Below are positions 13,746 to 22,586 of a stretch of DNA of 32,609 bases, one piece after another. Where the stretch lies: NCBI GenBank assembly GCA_030038235.1, contig JASHPE010000296.1:1-32609 (forward strand), given 5' to 3'. Under the pieces are notes generated by a model, which ran no database searches, was not told the DNA's origin, and saw only the letters and a list, made by a program, of their open reading frames with translations. The DNA is from Terriglobia bacterium. GTDB lineage: Bacteria > Acidobacteriota > Terriglobia > UBA7540. Position numbers and translations under genes: made by a program. Every line of letters begins with the position of its first letter. Within the stretch, counting starts at the first letter, position 1.

Positions 13746-14228
13746 CTATGTCCTGGACTCTTTGCCGGAGGCTCCCACATCCGGGCCCTCACGGCTGGCC
13801 TCTTTGACCGTCTGCACGCCCTTGCGGACGGCCGAGAGCTCGGCGCTAATAAAAGACGCGTGCTGGCAAAGCGCCTGGACGGCCGGCACCAGATCGCGGC
13901 CGGCGTGGGACTTCACAACGTATGCGCGAATCCCGGCGTCAAACGCCCTGCTGACCATCTCCGGAACGTCGTGCTGGCTGAGCACGAGCATTTCGGTCTT
14001 GGGGGCGGCCTGACGGATCAGCAGAGCGGCGCTGATCCCGTCGAGCTCGGGCATGCTGATATCCAGAGTCACGACGTCTGGGTTCAGTTGGGCGGCCTTC
14101 TCGAAAGCCTCCCGGCCGTTGGCCGCCTCGCCCACCACCTGCCACCCGGGTTGCAGCTCCAGCAATTCCTTCAGACCGCGCCGCATGCGTTCATCGTCAT
14201 CAACGACCAGCATACGAAGCATCGTCAT
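13746..14228 (-). CDS. NarL-type receiver protein without HTH output domain
   Basis: This encodes 160 residues from the ATG at 14226-14228. AAAGGAGG precedes it, with the spacing on the long side at about 12 nt. An in-frame GTG at 14240 is too close to the same site. The receiver has VVDDDER, Asp56 in VTLDISMPELDG, the switch Ser in VLSQHD and Lys in YVVKSHAG. It closely resembles the receiver of the NarL regulator at 17141 (shared PGW-VVGEA, GREA-EKAA, VLVL-QHD). The protein stops with a Lys/Glu/Ser-rich tail where the LuxR-type helix-turn-helix should begin. It could be a phosphate sink or a competitor for the NarX-type kinase encoded divergently. It probably shares a transcript with the NtrC-type gene 36 bp downstream. 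Confidence 0.85.
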   Translation of the reverse strand: MTMLRMLVVDDDERMRRGLKELLELQPGWQVVGEAANGREAFEKAAQLNPDVVTLDISMPELDGISAALLIRQAAPKTEMLVLSQHDVPEMVSRAFDAGIRAYVVKSHAGRDLVPAVQALCQHASFISAELSAVRKGVQTVKEASREGPDVGASGKESRT

Positions 14229-14717
14229 CGGACCGTGCACCCTCCTTTCGACGGCTGCGTTCCTCGACCGCGCAGCCCGAGAGAGGTGCACGGAATCCGG
14301 TTCCGACCAGTTCTTTCGTACTGCCGAATCAACCGCCTGTACGCGAGGCGTCAAACTGGTACAAGTGAACTTGCCGGCCTGGTCAAAGCCGGTTTCTGGA
14401 GCAAGGCGAACTACCAACCCCGCACTTCGAAGATTTCACTGTCCATGGACCAGCGTCAATCCAGAAATACCCTTAAACGCGGCTTCCGGAATACCCTATC
14501 AGCCCCGCGGCGACGCCTGTGCCAGCGGCGCCGATGCCGCTATTCGAGGGAATCGGACCGTCAAAAAGGAATGTTCAGACGGTAAGGGCGGCCCTCGTGG
14601 CCGCCCAACCGGGCGCGCGCAACGGCCGCGATCGGGCGGCCACGAGGGCCGCCCCTACGTCTGAAAACGGAGTGCAACCGGGATGCTTCGGGATACGATA
14701 AAATACAGGAGCATCAT
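14229..14717. other. divergent intergenic region
   Basis: It separates the minus-strand regulator pair from the plus-strand NarX-type kinase and must hold both promoters. The only clear structure is the hairpin repeat at 14574-14665. I see no supported gene here. Confidence 0.45.
14574..14665. repeat. long-armed palindromic repeat (GGGCGGCC family, copy 2)
   Basis: The arms 14574-14606 and 14634-14665 are complementary except for a one-base bulge and a mismatch. The core GGGCGGCCCTCGTGGCCGCC and the outer TTCAGACG word are shared with the copy at 1691-1806. It lies about 50 bp upstream of the kinase start, so it could also affect that gene's transcription. Confidence 0.8.
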
Positions 14718-17144
14718 GTGTTTTCCGGAGCCGGCTCGAAATCAGAGAGGTATCAAGCCCTGAGGACCGCGAAAGTGACAAAACGCACTCGACCGGACGA
14801 AGCGGAGCCTAATCCCGGCGTGAGTCGAACCCGCGCGGCAGAAATCCGCGCCGAGTCCGCACGGCCCGCGGAGTCTCACGCTTCCGAAGCGCTGCGCCAG
14901 CGCGAGGAACGCTTCCAGTTCATCCTCGATGCCGCCGGCGTGGGCACGTGGGACTGGAACATCGACACGGGCGAAGTCGAGTGGTCCGGGAACATGGAGC
15001 GAATTCACGGTCTTGCTCCCAGATCGTTCAACGGCACGTTCGATAGCTTCCTTCAGACCGTTCACACTGAAGATCGCGAGCACGTGCGAGCCGCCATCGA
15101 GGCAGCCCTCAAAGGCGCCGGCAAATACGAAATCGAATATCGCCAGTCGGACGCCGCCGGTGAAACCAGGTGGATTGGCGGTAGGGGCCGCACGATATGT
15201 GACGAAGCCGGCCGGGTGGTACGGATGGTAGGCCTGTGCGGCGACATCACCGCGCGCAAACAGACCGAAGAAGAATTAAAGAAGGTTCAGGCCGAGCTCG
15301 AAATGCGCGTGGCGAAGCGGACGTTTGAAGCAGCCCAGCTCAACGAAGTCCTGCGCGAGAAGGTCAGGCTCATCGAGATCGCGCATGACGCGATCGTCGT
15401 TCGCAGCGTCAACGGCTCGATTCTGTTATGGAACCAGGGTGCTGAACTCACGTACGGGTGGCGAGCACAAGAGGCGGTGGGCAAGATCATTCACACGTTG
15501 CTTCAGACAAAATTCCCAGAGTCCCTGGAAAAGTTCGAAGCCCGGCTGCTCGAAAAGGGATGGTGGGAAGGAGAATTGACTCACACCCGGCGCGACGGCA
15601 CCGAAATCATCGTGTCCAGCCGCCACGTTTTGCAGCGAAGCAATGAAGGCCGGCCGCTCTCGGTGCTGGAGATCAACCGGGACATCACCGAACAGAGGCG
15701 GGCGGACCTGGCGCATCAGGAAAGCGAAGCCCGTCTACGCGCTCTCATCGAAGCCACAGACGACGTGGTATTCGAGTTCGATGAGGACGGCACCTACCTG
15801 GAGGTTTGGGCAACGAACGAGTCGCTGCTGATGCGTCCGAAACGGGAAATGATCGGACGCCGCGTGGATGAAGTCCTGGGCCCCGGCGCCGGGCGCTCGT
15901 TCATCGAGGCCTTCCGCCGCGTGCTGGATTCGGGCCGTGCGGAGAGCATTGAGTACCCTCTGGAGTTCCCCGGGGGCGCACGCTGGTTCCTGGGGCGAAT
16001 TAGCCGGGTCAGTCCCGTGGGCCGCTCCCGGCGGCGGATCTGCTTCTGCGTTCGGGACATCACCGACCGCAAGCGGGGGGAAGAGGATCTCAGGGAAAGC
16101 GCCGAACGCTTCCGCCTGGTGGTTCAGAGCGTGAAGGATTATGCGATCTTCATGCTCGATCCGGGAGGCCGCATCTTGACGTGGAATGAGGGCGCCGAGC
16201 GCTTGAAAGGATACCGGCCCGAGGAAATTATCGGAAGGGATTTTTCTGTCTTCTACTCGCCGGAGGATGTACGCGCCGGCAAGCCTCATAAACTCCTGCG
16301 AATCGCCAGCGAAGAGGGCCGCGTCGAAAACGAGGGCTGGCGTTTTCGAAAGGATGGCTCCCGGTTCTGGGCTGACGTGGTCATCACAGCGCTTCGCGAT
16401 GAGGCCGGCAATCTGCGCGGATTTGCAAAGGTCACGCGCGATATGACGGAGCGCAAGAAATCTGAAGAAGCGCTTCGGGAGCTGTCGGGACGTTTATTGC
16501 GGCTTCAAGACGAAGAGCGGCGGCGCATGGCGCGGGAGCTGCACGACAGCACGGCCCAGACCTTGTCGGCCCTGTCGCTGAACCTGGCGCTCGTGAAACA
16601 GCGCGCCGGACCGGCGTTTGATGCGCGCGCCTCAAAATCGTTTAACGAGGCGACGGATCTCGCGGAGCAGGCTTCGCGCGAAATCCGCACCTTCTCGTAC
16701 CTGCTTCACCCGCCCATGCTCGATGAGGCGGGCTTGCCTTTTGCGCTTCGCTGGTACGTGGACGGATTTGCCGAGCGCACCAAGATTCGGGCGGAATTGC
16801 AGCTCTCGGCGGACCTCGGCAGGCTTCCCAGCGATGTTGAGACTGCCCTATTCCGCATCGTGCAGGAATGCCTGACCAATATTCATCGCCACTCGGGAAG
16901 CCGCACCGCCCGCATCGAGCTCCGCCATGACCAGGGTCAAGTGACTTTGGAGGTGGCGGACCAGGGTAAGGGGCTGCCGGAAGGAACGATTCAAGAAGGG
17001 AATGGCCGGCCGGCGACGCTCGGGGTTGGAATACGGGGCATGCACGAACGGGTCAGACAGCTCGGCGGCCACATTGAAGTCAAGCGCGGGCACCCGGGAA
17101 CGATCGTCAAAGTCGCCCTGCCGCTTCCGGAGAAGGCACAATGA
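14718..17144 (+). CDS. four-PAS NarX/DegS-type histidine kinase
   Basis: An 808-residue soluble kinase. Four PAS/PAC modules follow one another (about residues 61-185, 213-332, 335-460 and 460-587), each ending in a PAC-like DIT or DMT segment (GDITARK, RDITEQR, RDITDRK, RDMTERK). The catalytic part is of the HisKA_3 type, with His609 in MARELHDSTAQ, and a short HATPase with QECLTNIHRHS and GVGIRGMHERV. This is the NarX/LiaS/DegS class, which normally phosphorylates NarL-type regulators. The start is a GTG with AGGAG 6 nt upstream; an out-of-frame ATG overlaps it. The stop overlaps the next gene's start by 4 bp (ATGA), so the NarL regulator is translationally coupled. No membrane segment is seen, so the PAS domains likely sense a cytoplasmic redox state or ligand. 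Confidence 0.94.
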   Translation: MFSGAGSKSERYQALRTAKVTKRTRPDEAEPNPGVSRTRAAEIRAESARPAESHASEALRQREERFQFILDAAGVGTWDWNIDTGEVEWSGNMERIHGLAPRSFNGTFDSFLQTVHTEDREHVRAAIEAALKGAGKYEIEYRQSDAAGETRWIGGRGRTICDEAGRVVRMVGLCGDITARKQTEEELKKVQAELEMRVAKRTFEAAQLNEVLREKVRLIEIAHDAIVVRSVNGSILLWNQGAELTYGWRAQEAVGKIIHTLLQTKFPESLEKFEARLLEKGWWEGELTHTRRDGTEIIVSSRHVLQRSNEGRPLSVLEINRDITEQRRADLAHQESEARLRALIEATDDVVFEFDEDGTYLEVWATNESLLMRPKREMIGRRVDEVLGPGAGRSFIEAFRRVLDSGRAESIEYPLEFPGGARWFLGRISRVSPVGRSRRRICFCVRDITDRKRGEEDLRESAERFRLVVQSVKDYAIFMLDPGGRILTWNEGAERLKGYRPEEIIGRDFSVFYSPEDVRAGKPHKLLRIASEEGRVENEGWRFRKDGSRFWADVVITALRDEAGNLRGFAKVTRDMTERKKSEEALRELSGRLLRLQDEERRRMARELHDSTAQTLSALSLNLALVKQRAGPAFDARASKSFNEATDLAEQASREIRTFSYLLHPPMLDEAGLPFALRWYVDGFAERTKIRAELQLSADLGRLPSDVETALFRIVQECLTNIHRHSGSRTARIELRHDQGQVTLEVADQGKGLPEGTIQEGNGRPATLGVGIRGMHERVRQLGGHIEVKRGHPGTIVKVALPLPEKAQ

Positions 17145-17791
17145 GCCCGGAACTTCGCATTTTGGTAGTAGACGATCACGAGGTGGTCCGGCGTGGACTG
17201 AAGGCGATCCTTGAAGGTCACCCTGGATGGGCCGTGGTCGGCGAGGCATCGAGCGGCCGTGAAGCCGTCGAAAAAGCCGCAGCCCTGAAGCCGCAGGTGA
17301 TCATTCTCGACATGAGCATGCCGGGACTGAATGGCCTCGAAGCCACGCGCGGCATCCTCAAGGCGCATCCGGAAGCGCAGGTACTGGTCCTGACCCAGCA
17401 TGACTCCGAGCAACTGGTGCGCGCCTTTCTGCAGGCCGGCGCTCAAGGTTATCTGGTGAAATCCGACGCCGCGCGCGAGCTGTTGCCCGCGGTGGAGTCA
17501 TTACAGCAGGGACGGCCGTTCTTCACCTCCAAAGTGGCCCGCATGGTTTTGGACGGCTACATCAAAGGCTTGGAAGCCGAAGAGGGCCCTCGCAGTTCAC
17601 TCACGCCGAGCGAGCGCCAGATCGTTCAGTTATTGGCCGAGGGCAATACCAACAAGGAAATTGCCGCGCAACTGAACCTGGCCGTGAAGACGGTCGAAAC
17701 GCATCGAGCGCACATCATGCGCAAGCTCGAGATCCACTCGGTAAGCGAACTGGTGCGGTATGCCGTGAGGAATAACTTGCTGCAGCCGTAG
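17141..17791 (+). CDS. NarL/FixJ-family response regulator
   Basis: This encodes 216 residues. The receiver has VVDDHEVV, Asp57 in IILDMSMPGLNG and Lys in YLVKSDAA. The C-terminal LuxR-type helix-turn-helix (about 150-210) has LTPSERQIVQLLAEG, NKEIAAQL and VKTVETHRAHIMRKL. The start overlaps the upstream kinase by 4 bp, which makes the two a cognate pair. It ends LLQP, and the stop codon (17789-17791) lies inside the palindrome at 17783-17809, which it shares with the converging gene. By family knowledge it binds DNA as a phosphorylation-induced dimer. Confidence 0.95.
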   Translation: MSPELRILVVDDHEVVRRGLKAILEGHPGWAVVGEASSGREAVEKAAALKPQVIILDMSMPGLNGLEATRGILKAHPEAQVLVLTQHDSEQLVRAFLQAGAQGYLVKSDAARELLPAVESLQQGRPFFTSKVARMVLDGYIKGLEAEEGPRSSLTPSERQIVQLLAEGNTNKEIAAQLNLAVKTVETHRAHIMRKLEIHSVSELVRYAVRNNLLQP

Positions 17792-17809
17792 GGGCGGCCC
17801 CTACGGCTG
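17783..17809. terminator. shared palindrome between convergent regulator genes
   Basis: CAGCCGTAGGGGC and GGCCCCTACGGCTG form 13-bp complementary arms around a single base. The stop codons of both converging genes (17789-17791 plus, 17801-17803 minus) lie within it. It can fold on either transcript and probably works as a bidirectional terminator, although no T-run follows. The word GTAGGGGCGGCCC links it to the repeats at 1691 and 14574. Confidence 0.65.
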
Positions 17810-18445
17810 AACGATGCCATTTCGAATCGCGTAGCGTACGACGTCGGCGAGAGAATGCGCGCCGATCTTGCGCATCACATTCGTGCGGTGAGTCTCCGCG
17901 GTCTTGACGGAAATGTCGAGCCGGGTTGCAATCTCCTTGTTGCTGAAACCTTCGGCCAACAGTTGGGCCGTTTCGCGCTCGCGAGCTGTCAAGTCGACAA
18001 TCGACGCTGCACTACTGGGCGACCCAAAGCCGTGGGATTGCGAAATCGTCGAGCTCACGAAGGGCTTTCGGCGGATCACCGATTCGACGGCTGCGATCAG
18101 CTCCGAGCCCGCATCGGACTTGACAATGTAGCCGCGCGCACCGCACGCCATGATCTGGCGGGCCACGTATTCGGAATCATGCACGCTGAGGACAAGGACT
18201 TCCGTTTGCGGGAGCGCGTCGCGAATGCGGCGGGTGGCTTCCAGGCCATTAAGCTCGGGCATGTCCACGTCGAGCAGAGCCAGGTCAGGCTTCAGTTCCA
18301 TCGCCAGTTCGACAGCCTGGGCGCCGTTCGAAGCTTCCCCAACAACAGTGCAGCCGGTTTCTCCTTCCAGAAGCGTCCGCAGTCCGCGCCTGACGATTTC
18401 GTGGTCATCGGCAATGAGAATACGGATCGGCCTCACCAGCTTCAA
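17801..18445 (-). CDS. NarL/FixJ-family response regulator, convergent
   Basis: This encodes 214 residues. The receiver has IADDHEIV, the phospho-acceptor Asp in ALLDVDMPELNG, Ser in VLSVHD and Lys in YIVKSDAG. A Ser/Gly linker (about 135-148) leads to a LuxR-type helix-turn-helix with LTARERETAQLLAEG, NKEIATRL and VKTAETHRTNVMRKI. The start is TTG at 18445, with AAGGAGG about 4-5 nt upstream; a GTG three codons later is the alternative. It is a paralogue of the regulator at 17141 but has no kinase next to it. It may respond to the same NarX-type kinase, giving a branched output. Its last residues (VQP) are encoded by the shared palindrome. Confidence 0.94.
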   Translation of the reverse strand: MKLVRPIRILIADDHEIVRRGLRTLLEGETGCTVVGEASNGAQAVELAMELKPDLALLDVDMPELNGLEATRRIRDALPQTEVLVLSVHDSEYVARQIMACGARGYIVKSDAGSELIAAVESVIRRKPFVSSTISQSHGFGSPSSAASIVDLTARERETAQLLAEGFSNKEIATRLDISVKTAETHRTNVMRKIGAHSLADVVRYAIRNGIVQP

Positions 18446-18617
18446 CGGCCCTCCTTCGGACCCATTCTAGCCTTATCGGGCTCGCCAGTGCGGCGTCAAG
18501 CGCCCGCGTCACGTGCCAAAACGGGTCTGGCTACCATCGTTTCGATGCTCGGCAGCCAAAGCAGGGCTGAATTCCTGGGCGCCGAAACCAGAGAGGTCCC
18601 ACTCTCCCAGCCTCGGC

Positions 18618-19328
18618 TTATTGTCCGGTTCCGGACGTAGATCCCGCCGCGTTGCCAGCCGATCGTTTTCCCTTCACCTCAACGGAAGCCACTCTCAGAG
18701 TCTCCCGATCCTGCATCACTCCGGTGATTTTCGCCTTGATGCTCTTTCCGGGCTTGACCTCCGCCGTCTTGAGAGCCTCCTGCGCCTTACTGTCTCCTCC
18801 ATTGTCGAACTTCACCACTTGCCCGCCCGACATCGCGAGGCCGAACACCTGGGTCGATGGGCTGGCCACGCAACCCTTGGCCGCCTTATCAATCCGCTCG
18901 GCCTTCGCCATCTGTGCCGTTTGAGCCTGATTCATGTCGGGATTGGCAGCACCCTGATTTGGAAATGAGGGCGATGTGGCCGGAGTCTGTCCGCCGGGTG
19001 TCGCACTACCGGGAGGGACCCCGCCGGGCTGCTGCCCGCCAGGCTGCTGCCCTGCCTGCCCCGTGAATCCTGAGCCCATGAACTGCGGCGCACCGGTGTT
19101 GGAATTGCCACCAGGCGCCGGGTTCCCCTGCAGGCTGTTCAGCGCTTTCGCCATGCAAGGGATATCCACCAAGTCGCCGCTCCAATGCCTTTCCTTGCCT
19201 GAGTTCGCGGCTAGCGTGTCAGAAGACTGCGATGCCGCCGGCGGGGTTGCGTCCTGCCCCGCCCACGCGGATCCGTATAGAAACAGCGCCCCTGCAAACG
19301 TTGCTGGAATGAGTCGCCGGAGAGTCAT
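18618..19328 (-). CDS. secreted hypothetical protein with Pro/Gly/Gln-rich insert
   Basis: This encodes 236 residues with a clear Sec signal peptide (Arg-rich start, hydrophobic core, cleavage after SAWA near residue 23). A conserved-looking core is split in two: residues about 47-62 (HWSGDLVDIPCMAKAL) and about 150-225 (KGCVASPSTQVFGLAMSGG, KFDNGG, then a basic beta-rich end with KITGVMQD and LRVASVEVKG). Between them lies a low-complexity segment rich in Pro, Gly, Gln and Asn (about 67-135). One cysteine sits in each half, so a disulphide could close the fold. This resembles small secreted OB-like proteins common in Acidobacteria; no function is known to me. AAAGGAGG lies 9 nt before the ATG, so it should be well translated. 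It is 172 bp upstream of the minus-strand NarL regulator. Confidence 0.8.
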   Translation of the reverse strand: MTLRRLIPATFAGALFLYGSAWAGQDATPPAASQSSDTLAANSGKERHWSGDLVDIPCMAKALNSLQGNPAPGGNSNTGAPQFMGSGFTGQAGQQPGGQQPGGVPPGSATPGGQTPATSPSFPNQGAANPDMNQAQTAQMAKAERIDKAAKGCVASPSTQVFGLAMSGGQVVKFDNGGDSKAQEALKTAEVKPGKSIKAKITGVMQDRETLRVASVEVKGKRSAGNAAGSTSGTGQ

Positions 19329-19521
19329 ATGAAGAATCCTCCTTTCATCTGGTCATCCGAACTACACTCGCAAAAAGCCTGCCAACCGGCCACCCGCGGC
19401 GTCGCGCTATCTCGCTGAAGGCGCGGCCGTTGCGGAAAACGCGAAAACCGCTTTCACTCATTCCGGAGTGATCTTACCCGGGCGATGTAAGATTTTACCG
19501 GCAAAGCAAAGCCGGCCCGCG

Positions 19522-21351
19522 TCATTTAGAGACGTTTCCGAGCGCCCGGTCAAGATTGAACGCGGCGCTGATCAGTCCCATGTGGGTGAAGGCCTGGGGA
19601 AAGTTTCCCAGGGCCTCTCCGGACACACCGGTCTCCTCGGAATACAGTCCCACCTGATTCGCAAGCCCAAGCATATTCTCAAAGATCAGCCTCGCTTCCT
19701 GCAGACGTGAGGGATCGGCGCCGCCTGCGCGCGTCAATGCCTCCACCAGCCAGAAGGTACACATGTTGAAAGCACCCTCGTCGCCCGCCAGCCCATCATC
19801 GGTATGCTCGGAGGAGTAGCGAAACACCAGGTGACCACCCATGAGTCCCCCTTGGCCAAGAGGCTGGTTGATCGCAGCGATGGTGTCGAGCATCATGGGG
19901 TCGTTCGGCGACATAAAAAAGACAAGCGGCATAACCAGGTTGGCAGCATCGAGGGCGCTCGAGCCGTAGCTCTGGACAAACGCGCGCCGCGAGGAGTTCC
20001 AGCCCTGGTCGAGAATCTCCTGGTAAATTTCGTCCCGGACCTTGAACCATCGGTCGCGGTCGGCCGGGAACGAGCGCCGGAGCGCCAGGCGAAGGGCGCG
20101 ATCGACCGTTACCCAGCACATCAGCTTGGAATAGACAAAATGCTGTTGAGGCCCACGCACCTCCCATATGCCGTTGTCCACGCCGCGCCAGTGATCGCAA
20201 ACCCAGTTGACCAGGCGCCGCAGATCTTTCCAGAGTTCAGCCGAGATGGGACTGGCGTATTTGTTGTACAGGTAGACCGCGTCGAGCAAGGCGCCATAGA
20301 TATCGAGCTGCATCTGGAGATATGCAGCGTTGCCAATCCGGACGGGACCGGAACCCCGGTAGCCTTCCAGGTGACACAGCTTTTCTTCGGTGAGGTCCTT
20401 GCGGCCGTCGATTCCGTACACGGTTTGCAGCGATCCATCGGGGTCAAGTTCGCTGCAACGTTTCTCCAGCCATCCCATGAACCGGACGGCTTCGTCCGTG
20501 AATCCTATGCGTAAGAGACCGTATAGGGTAAAACCCGCGTCACGGATCCAATTGTACCGGTAGTCCCAGTTCCGGGCGCCGCCAAGACGTTCCGGCAGGC
20601 TGCACGTTGGCGCGGCGACCACCGCTCCTGTGGGCTCGTAGGTGAGGAGTTCAAGAACCAGCGCTGACCGCTCCACCATCTCCCGCCAGCGGCCGCGATA
20701 GTTGGAGCGAGAGAGCCAGTTGCGCCAGTATCCTGCCGTGAGCTCGAGTAATTCGAGGGATTCGGCGTCTGAAGTCGCAGCAAAATTCTCGCCGGCATTC
20801 TCCGCCATGGGCCGCAGTATAAACGTGGCGGTTTGGCCCTCCTCCAGAACAAATTCACTCGCTATTCCACTGCCGTCCTGATCGAGAGGCCGGGTAGCCG
20901 CGAGTTCCAGATGCAGGTCGGGTGAGTGGAAGCGCGCTCCCTCGGGGAAAATCCTGGTCTGATGCTCATGGCGGCCATAGTTGAACGCCGGCCGGCATTC
21001 CACCCGGAAAGCCATGGAGCCGCGGAACACTCGCACCCTGCGGACCAGTTGTGTCCGCTGGTTGAACGCGGGCATGAAATCTGTCACTTCGCTGGCGCCA
21101 CCCGGCCCGAGGAAGCTGGTCACCAGAACGTTGGTGTCAGGCCAGTAAAAGTGGCGTGGACGCACGCCGCCAGTGGCGGCGGGGCCTATTCGGAAAACCC
21201 CTCCCTTGCGATCGTCGAGAATTGCGGCAAATACGCTGGGCGAATCAAAGTGTGGCAGACACAGCCAATCAATCGAGCCATCCAGGGCAACCAGAGCGGC
21301 TGTGTGAAGGTCTCCGATTATCCCGTGGTCTTCGATTGCCTGGTAAGCCAT
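19522..21351 (-). CDS. glycoside hydrolase family 15 protein (glucoamylase/trehalase type)
   Basis: A 609-residue cytoplasmic enzyme without signal peptide. The N-terminal beta-sandwich begins with [17 protein letters not shown] and [17 protein letters not shown]. The (alpha/alpha)6 barrel has [34 protein letters not shown] with Glu397, and [17 protein letters not shown] with Glu525. The last two glutamates sit where the family has its general acid and base. Bacterial members of this length hydrolyse alpha-glucans or trehalose; sequence alone does not decide between them, and the closest motif pattern is that of trehalase-like GH15 proteins. No good ribosome binding site is visible before the ATG at 21351. 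It seems monocistronic. Confidence 0.93.
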   Translation of the reverse strand: MAYQAIEDHGIIGDLHTAALVALDGSIDWLCLPHFDSPSVFAAILDDRKGGVFRIGPAATGGVRPRHFYWPDTNVLVTSFLGPGGASEVTDFMPAFNQRTQLVRRVRVFRGSMAFRVECRPAFNYGRHEHQTRIFPEGARFHSPDLHLELAATRPLDQDGSGIASEFVLEEGQTATFILRPMAENAGENFAATSDAESLELLELTAGYWRNWLSRSNYRGRWREMVERSALVLELLTYEPTGAVVAAPTCSLPERLGGARNWDYRYNWIRDAGFTLYGLLRIGFTDEAVRFMGWLEKRCSELDPDGSLQTVYGIDGRKDLTEEKLCHLEGYRGSGPVRIGNAAYLQMQLDIYGALLDAVYLYNKYASPISAELWKDLRRLVNWVCDHWRGVDNGIWEVRGPQQHFVYSKLMCWVTVDRALRLALRRSFPADRDRWFKVRDEIYQEILDQGWNSSRRAFVQSYGSSALDAANLVMPLVFFMSPNDPMMLDTIAAINQPLGQGGLMGGHLVFRYSSEHTDDGLAGDEGAFNMCTFWLVEALTRAGGADPSRLQEARLIFENMLGLANQVGLYSEETGVSGEALGNFPQAFTHMGLISAAFNLDRALGNVSK

Positions 21352-21702
21352 GCGTCAAACGCGCCGGGCAGGCCAAGGGAAACCTGGTTTTGGGTAGCCG
21401 CGCGCCCGTCCTTCGACCAGAAAGCGTCTGGCTGTGACCAGAACTATCTGGCGCACTTGCACTTCAGTTGTTTGATTGCTTCAAGTTGGGATTAGATGGC
21501 ATCCGGCCGCCACGCCTCGCGCCCTTGTTCAAAAGGCCGGATAGGGTTCTCCAGCGAGTTGCGTCAGGACAACCAGTGGATTCCCGCCAGACGATACTGT
21601 GAGTCTGCCATGGCGCTACAGACTCCAACCGATTGAATACAAACGGCCAGCAATCCAGACTCAGGTTGTGGCGAACTTCACAGCTCCGGGAGTGGACTAA
21701 AA
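21352..21702. other. divergent intergenic region
   Basis: It lies between the GH15 gene and the ECF sigma gene and must hold both promoters. A GAACTT word near 21674 could be the -35 of an ECF-type promoter but is very close to the sigma gene start. No gene or repeat is seen. Confidence 0.4.
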
Positions 21703-22458
21703 ATGGCTACACACCTGCCGAACGAACGTGCTCTAGTTGCCGCCGCGCAGCTCGGAAATCACGATGCTTTCGCGATCCTGGTCAACCAATACCAGCAGAA
21801 TATCTTTCGGCTCGCCCTCAGGATTACGGGAAACCACGAGGACGCTGAGGACGCGCTGCAGGAGGCCCTGCTGAAGGCCTACTGTAACCTCAAGAGATTC
21901 CAAGGGGAATCCCTGTTCTACACTTGGCTGGTACGCATCACCATGAACGAAGCGCTGATGAAGCTGCGGAGGAGCAAGCGGAACGGAAGCCGGCAACTGC
22001 CGATCGATGAAGTTCTGCCCCTCAGCATCGATTCGAGCGCGGTCACCGGCTCCCAGCCTGCCGATCCTGAGAAGTGGTATGCCCAGGTCGAGCTTCGCGA
22101 AACGCTCTGCACGGCTCTCAGCGGCATCAGCGGGCGGCTCTGCGATGCCTTTGTGCTGCGAAACGTGGCTGACCTTTCGATTAGAGAAACCGCTGCCACG
22201 CTGGGACTGTCGGTCGCCGGCGTGAAGTCGCGCTTGTTACGAGCCCGCGGCCGGCTGCGGCAGAGGCTCCGCAAGACGCCTAACCGGGCACCACGACGCG
22301 TGAGCGCCCCGGGCAACACCCTGCTCGGCCCGAATGCAAGATTGGGGCCCGTCGATCAAGCCAAACTGCGGCGCCGATTTCCCGAGCATGAAACCATGCC
22401 GGTCGCGCTGGCCGAACTGGCTCGCCGCGCCCTGGTGAGTGGCCGGATTTCCGCGTAA
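21703..22458 (+). CDS. ECF-type RNA polymerase sigma factor
   Basis: This encodes 251 residues. Region 2 (about 18-92) has DAFAILVNQYQQNIFRLA, NHEDAEDALQEALLKAY and TWLVRITMNEALMKLRR. Region 4 (about 130-190) has LRNVADLSIRETAATLGLS and VKSRLLRARGRLRQRL. A roughly 60-residue basic, Pro/Arg-rich C-terminal extension follows, which is longer than typical for RpoE/SigW-like factors. A GGGAG lies about 10 nt before the ATG. No anti-sigma or zinc-finger partner is encoded next to it, so control may come from the extension or from a distant partner. A strong terminator follows directly. Confidence 0.92.
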   Translation: MATHLPNERALVAAAQLGNHDAFAILVNQYQQNIFRLALRITGNHEDAEDALQEALLKAYCNLKRFQGESLFYTWLVRITMNEALMKLRRSKRNGSRQLPIDEVLPLSIDSSAVTGSQPADPEKWYAQVELRETLCTALSGISGRLCDAFVLRNVADLSIRETAATLGLSVAGVKSRLLRARGRLRQRLRKTPNRAPRRVSAPGNTLLGPNARLGPVDQAKLRRRFPEHETMPVALAELARRALVSGRISA

Positions 22459-22474
22459 ACTGATAGGGCATGCA

Positions 22475-22522
22475 GCCCGAGGAAAAGGAGGTACTCCTCC
22501 TGATTCTCGGGCATTTTTTTTT
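22475..22522 (+). terminator. intrinsic terminator of the sigma factor gene
   Basis: GCCCGAG (22475-22481) pairs with CTCGGGC (22506-22512), and inside it AGGAGG pairs with CTCCTCCT. A run of nine T follows. It begins 17 bp after the sigma gene stop. This is the clearest intrinsic terminator in the window. Confidence 0.9.
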
Positions 22523-22586
22523 GGTTAATTTGCCGGTCCTGCCATACCAGGAATTCCCGGGGAATCAACGAAACCTCTCCGGACGG

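Noticed and set aside
12651-14585. A 644-codon plus-strand frame opposite the NtrC-type and receiver genes
   Set aside because: It is antisense to two well-supported genes and has no recognisable domain.
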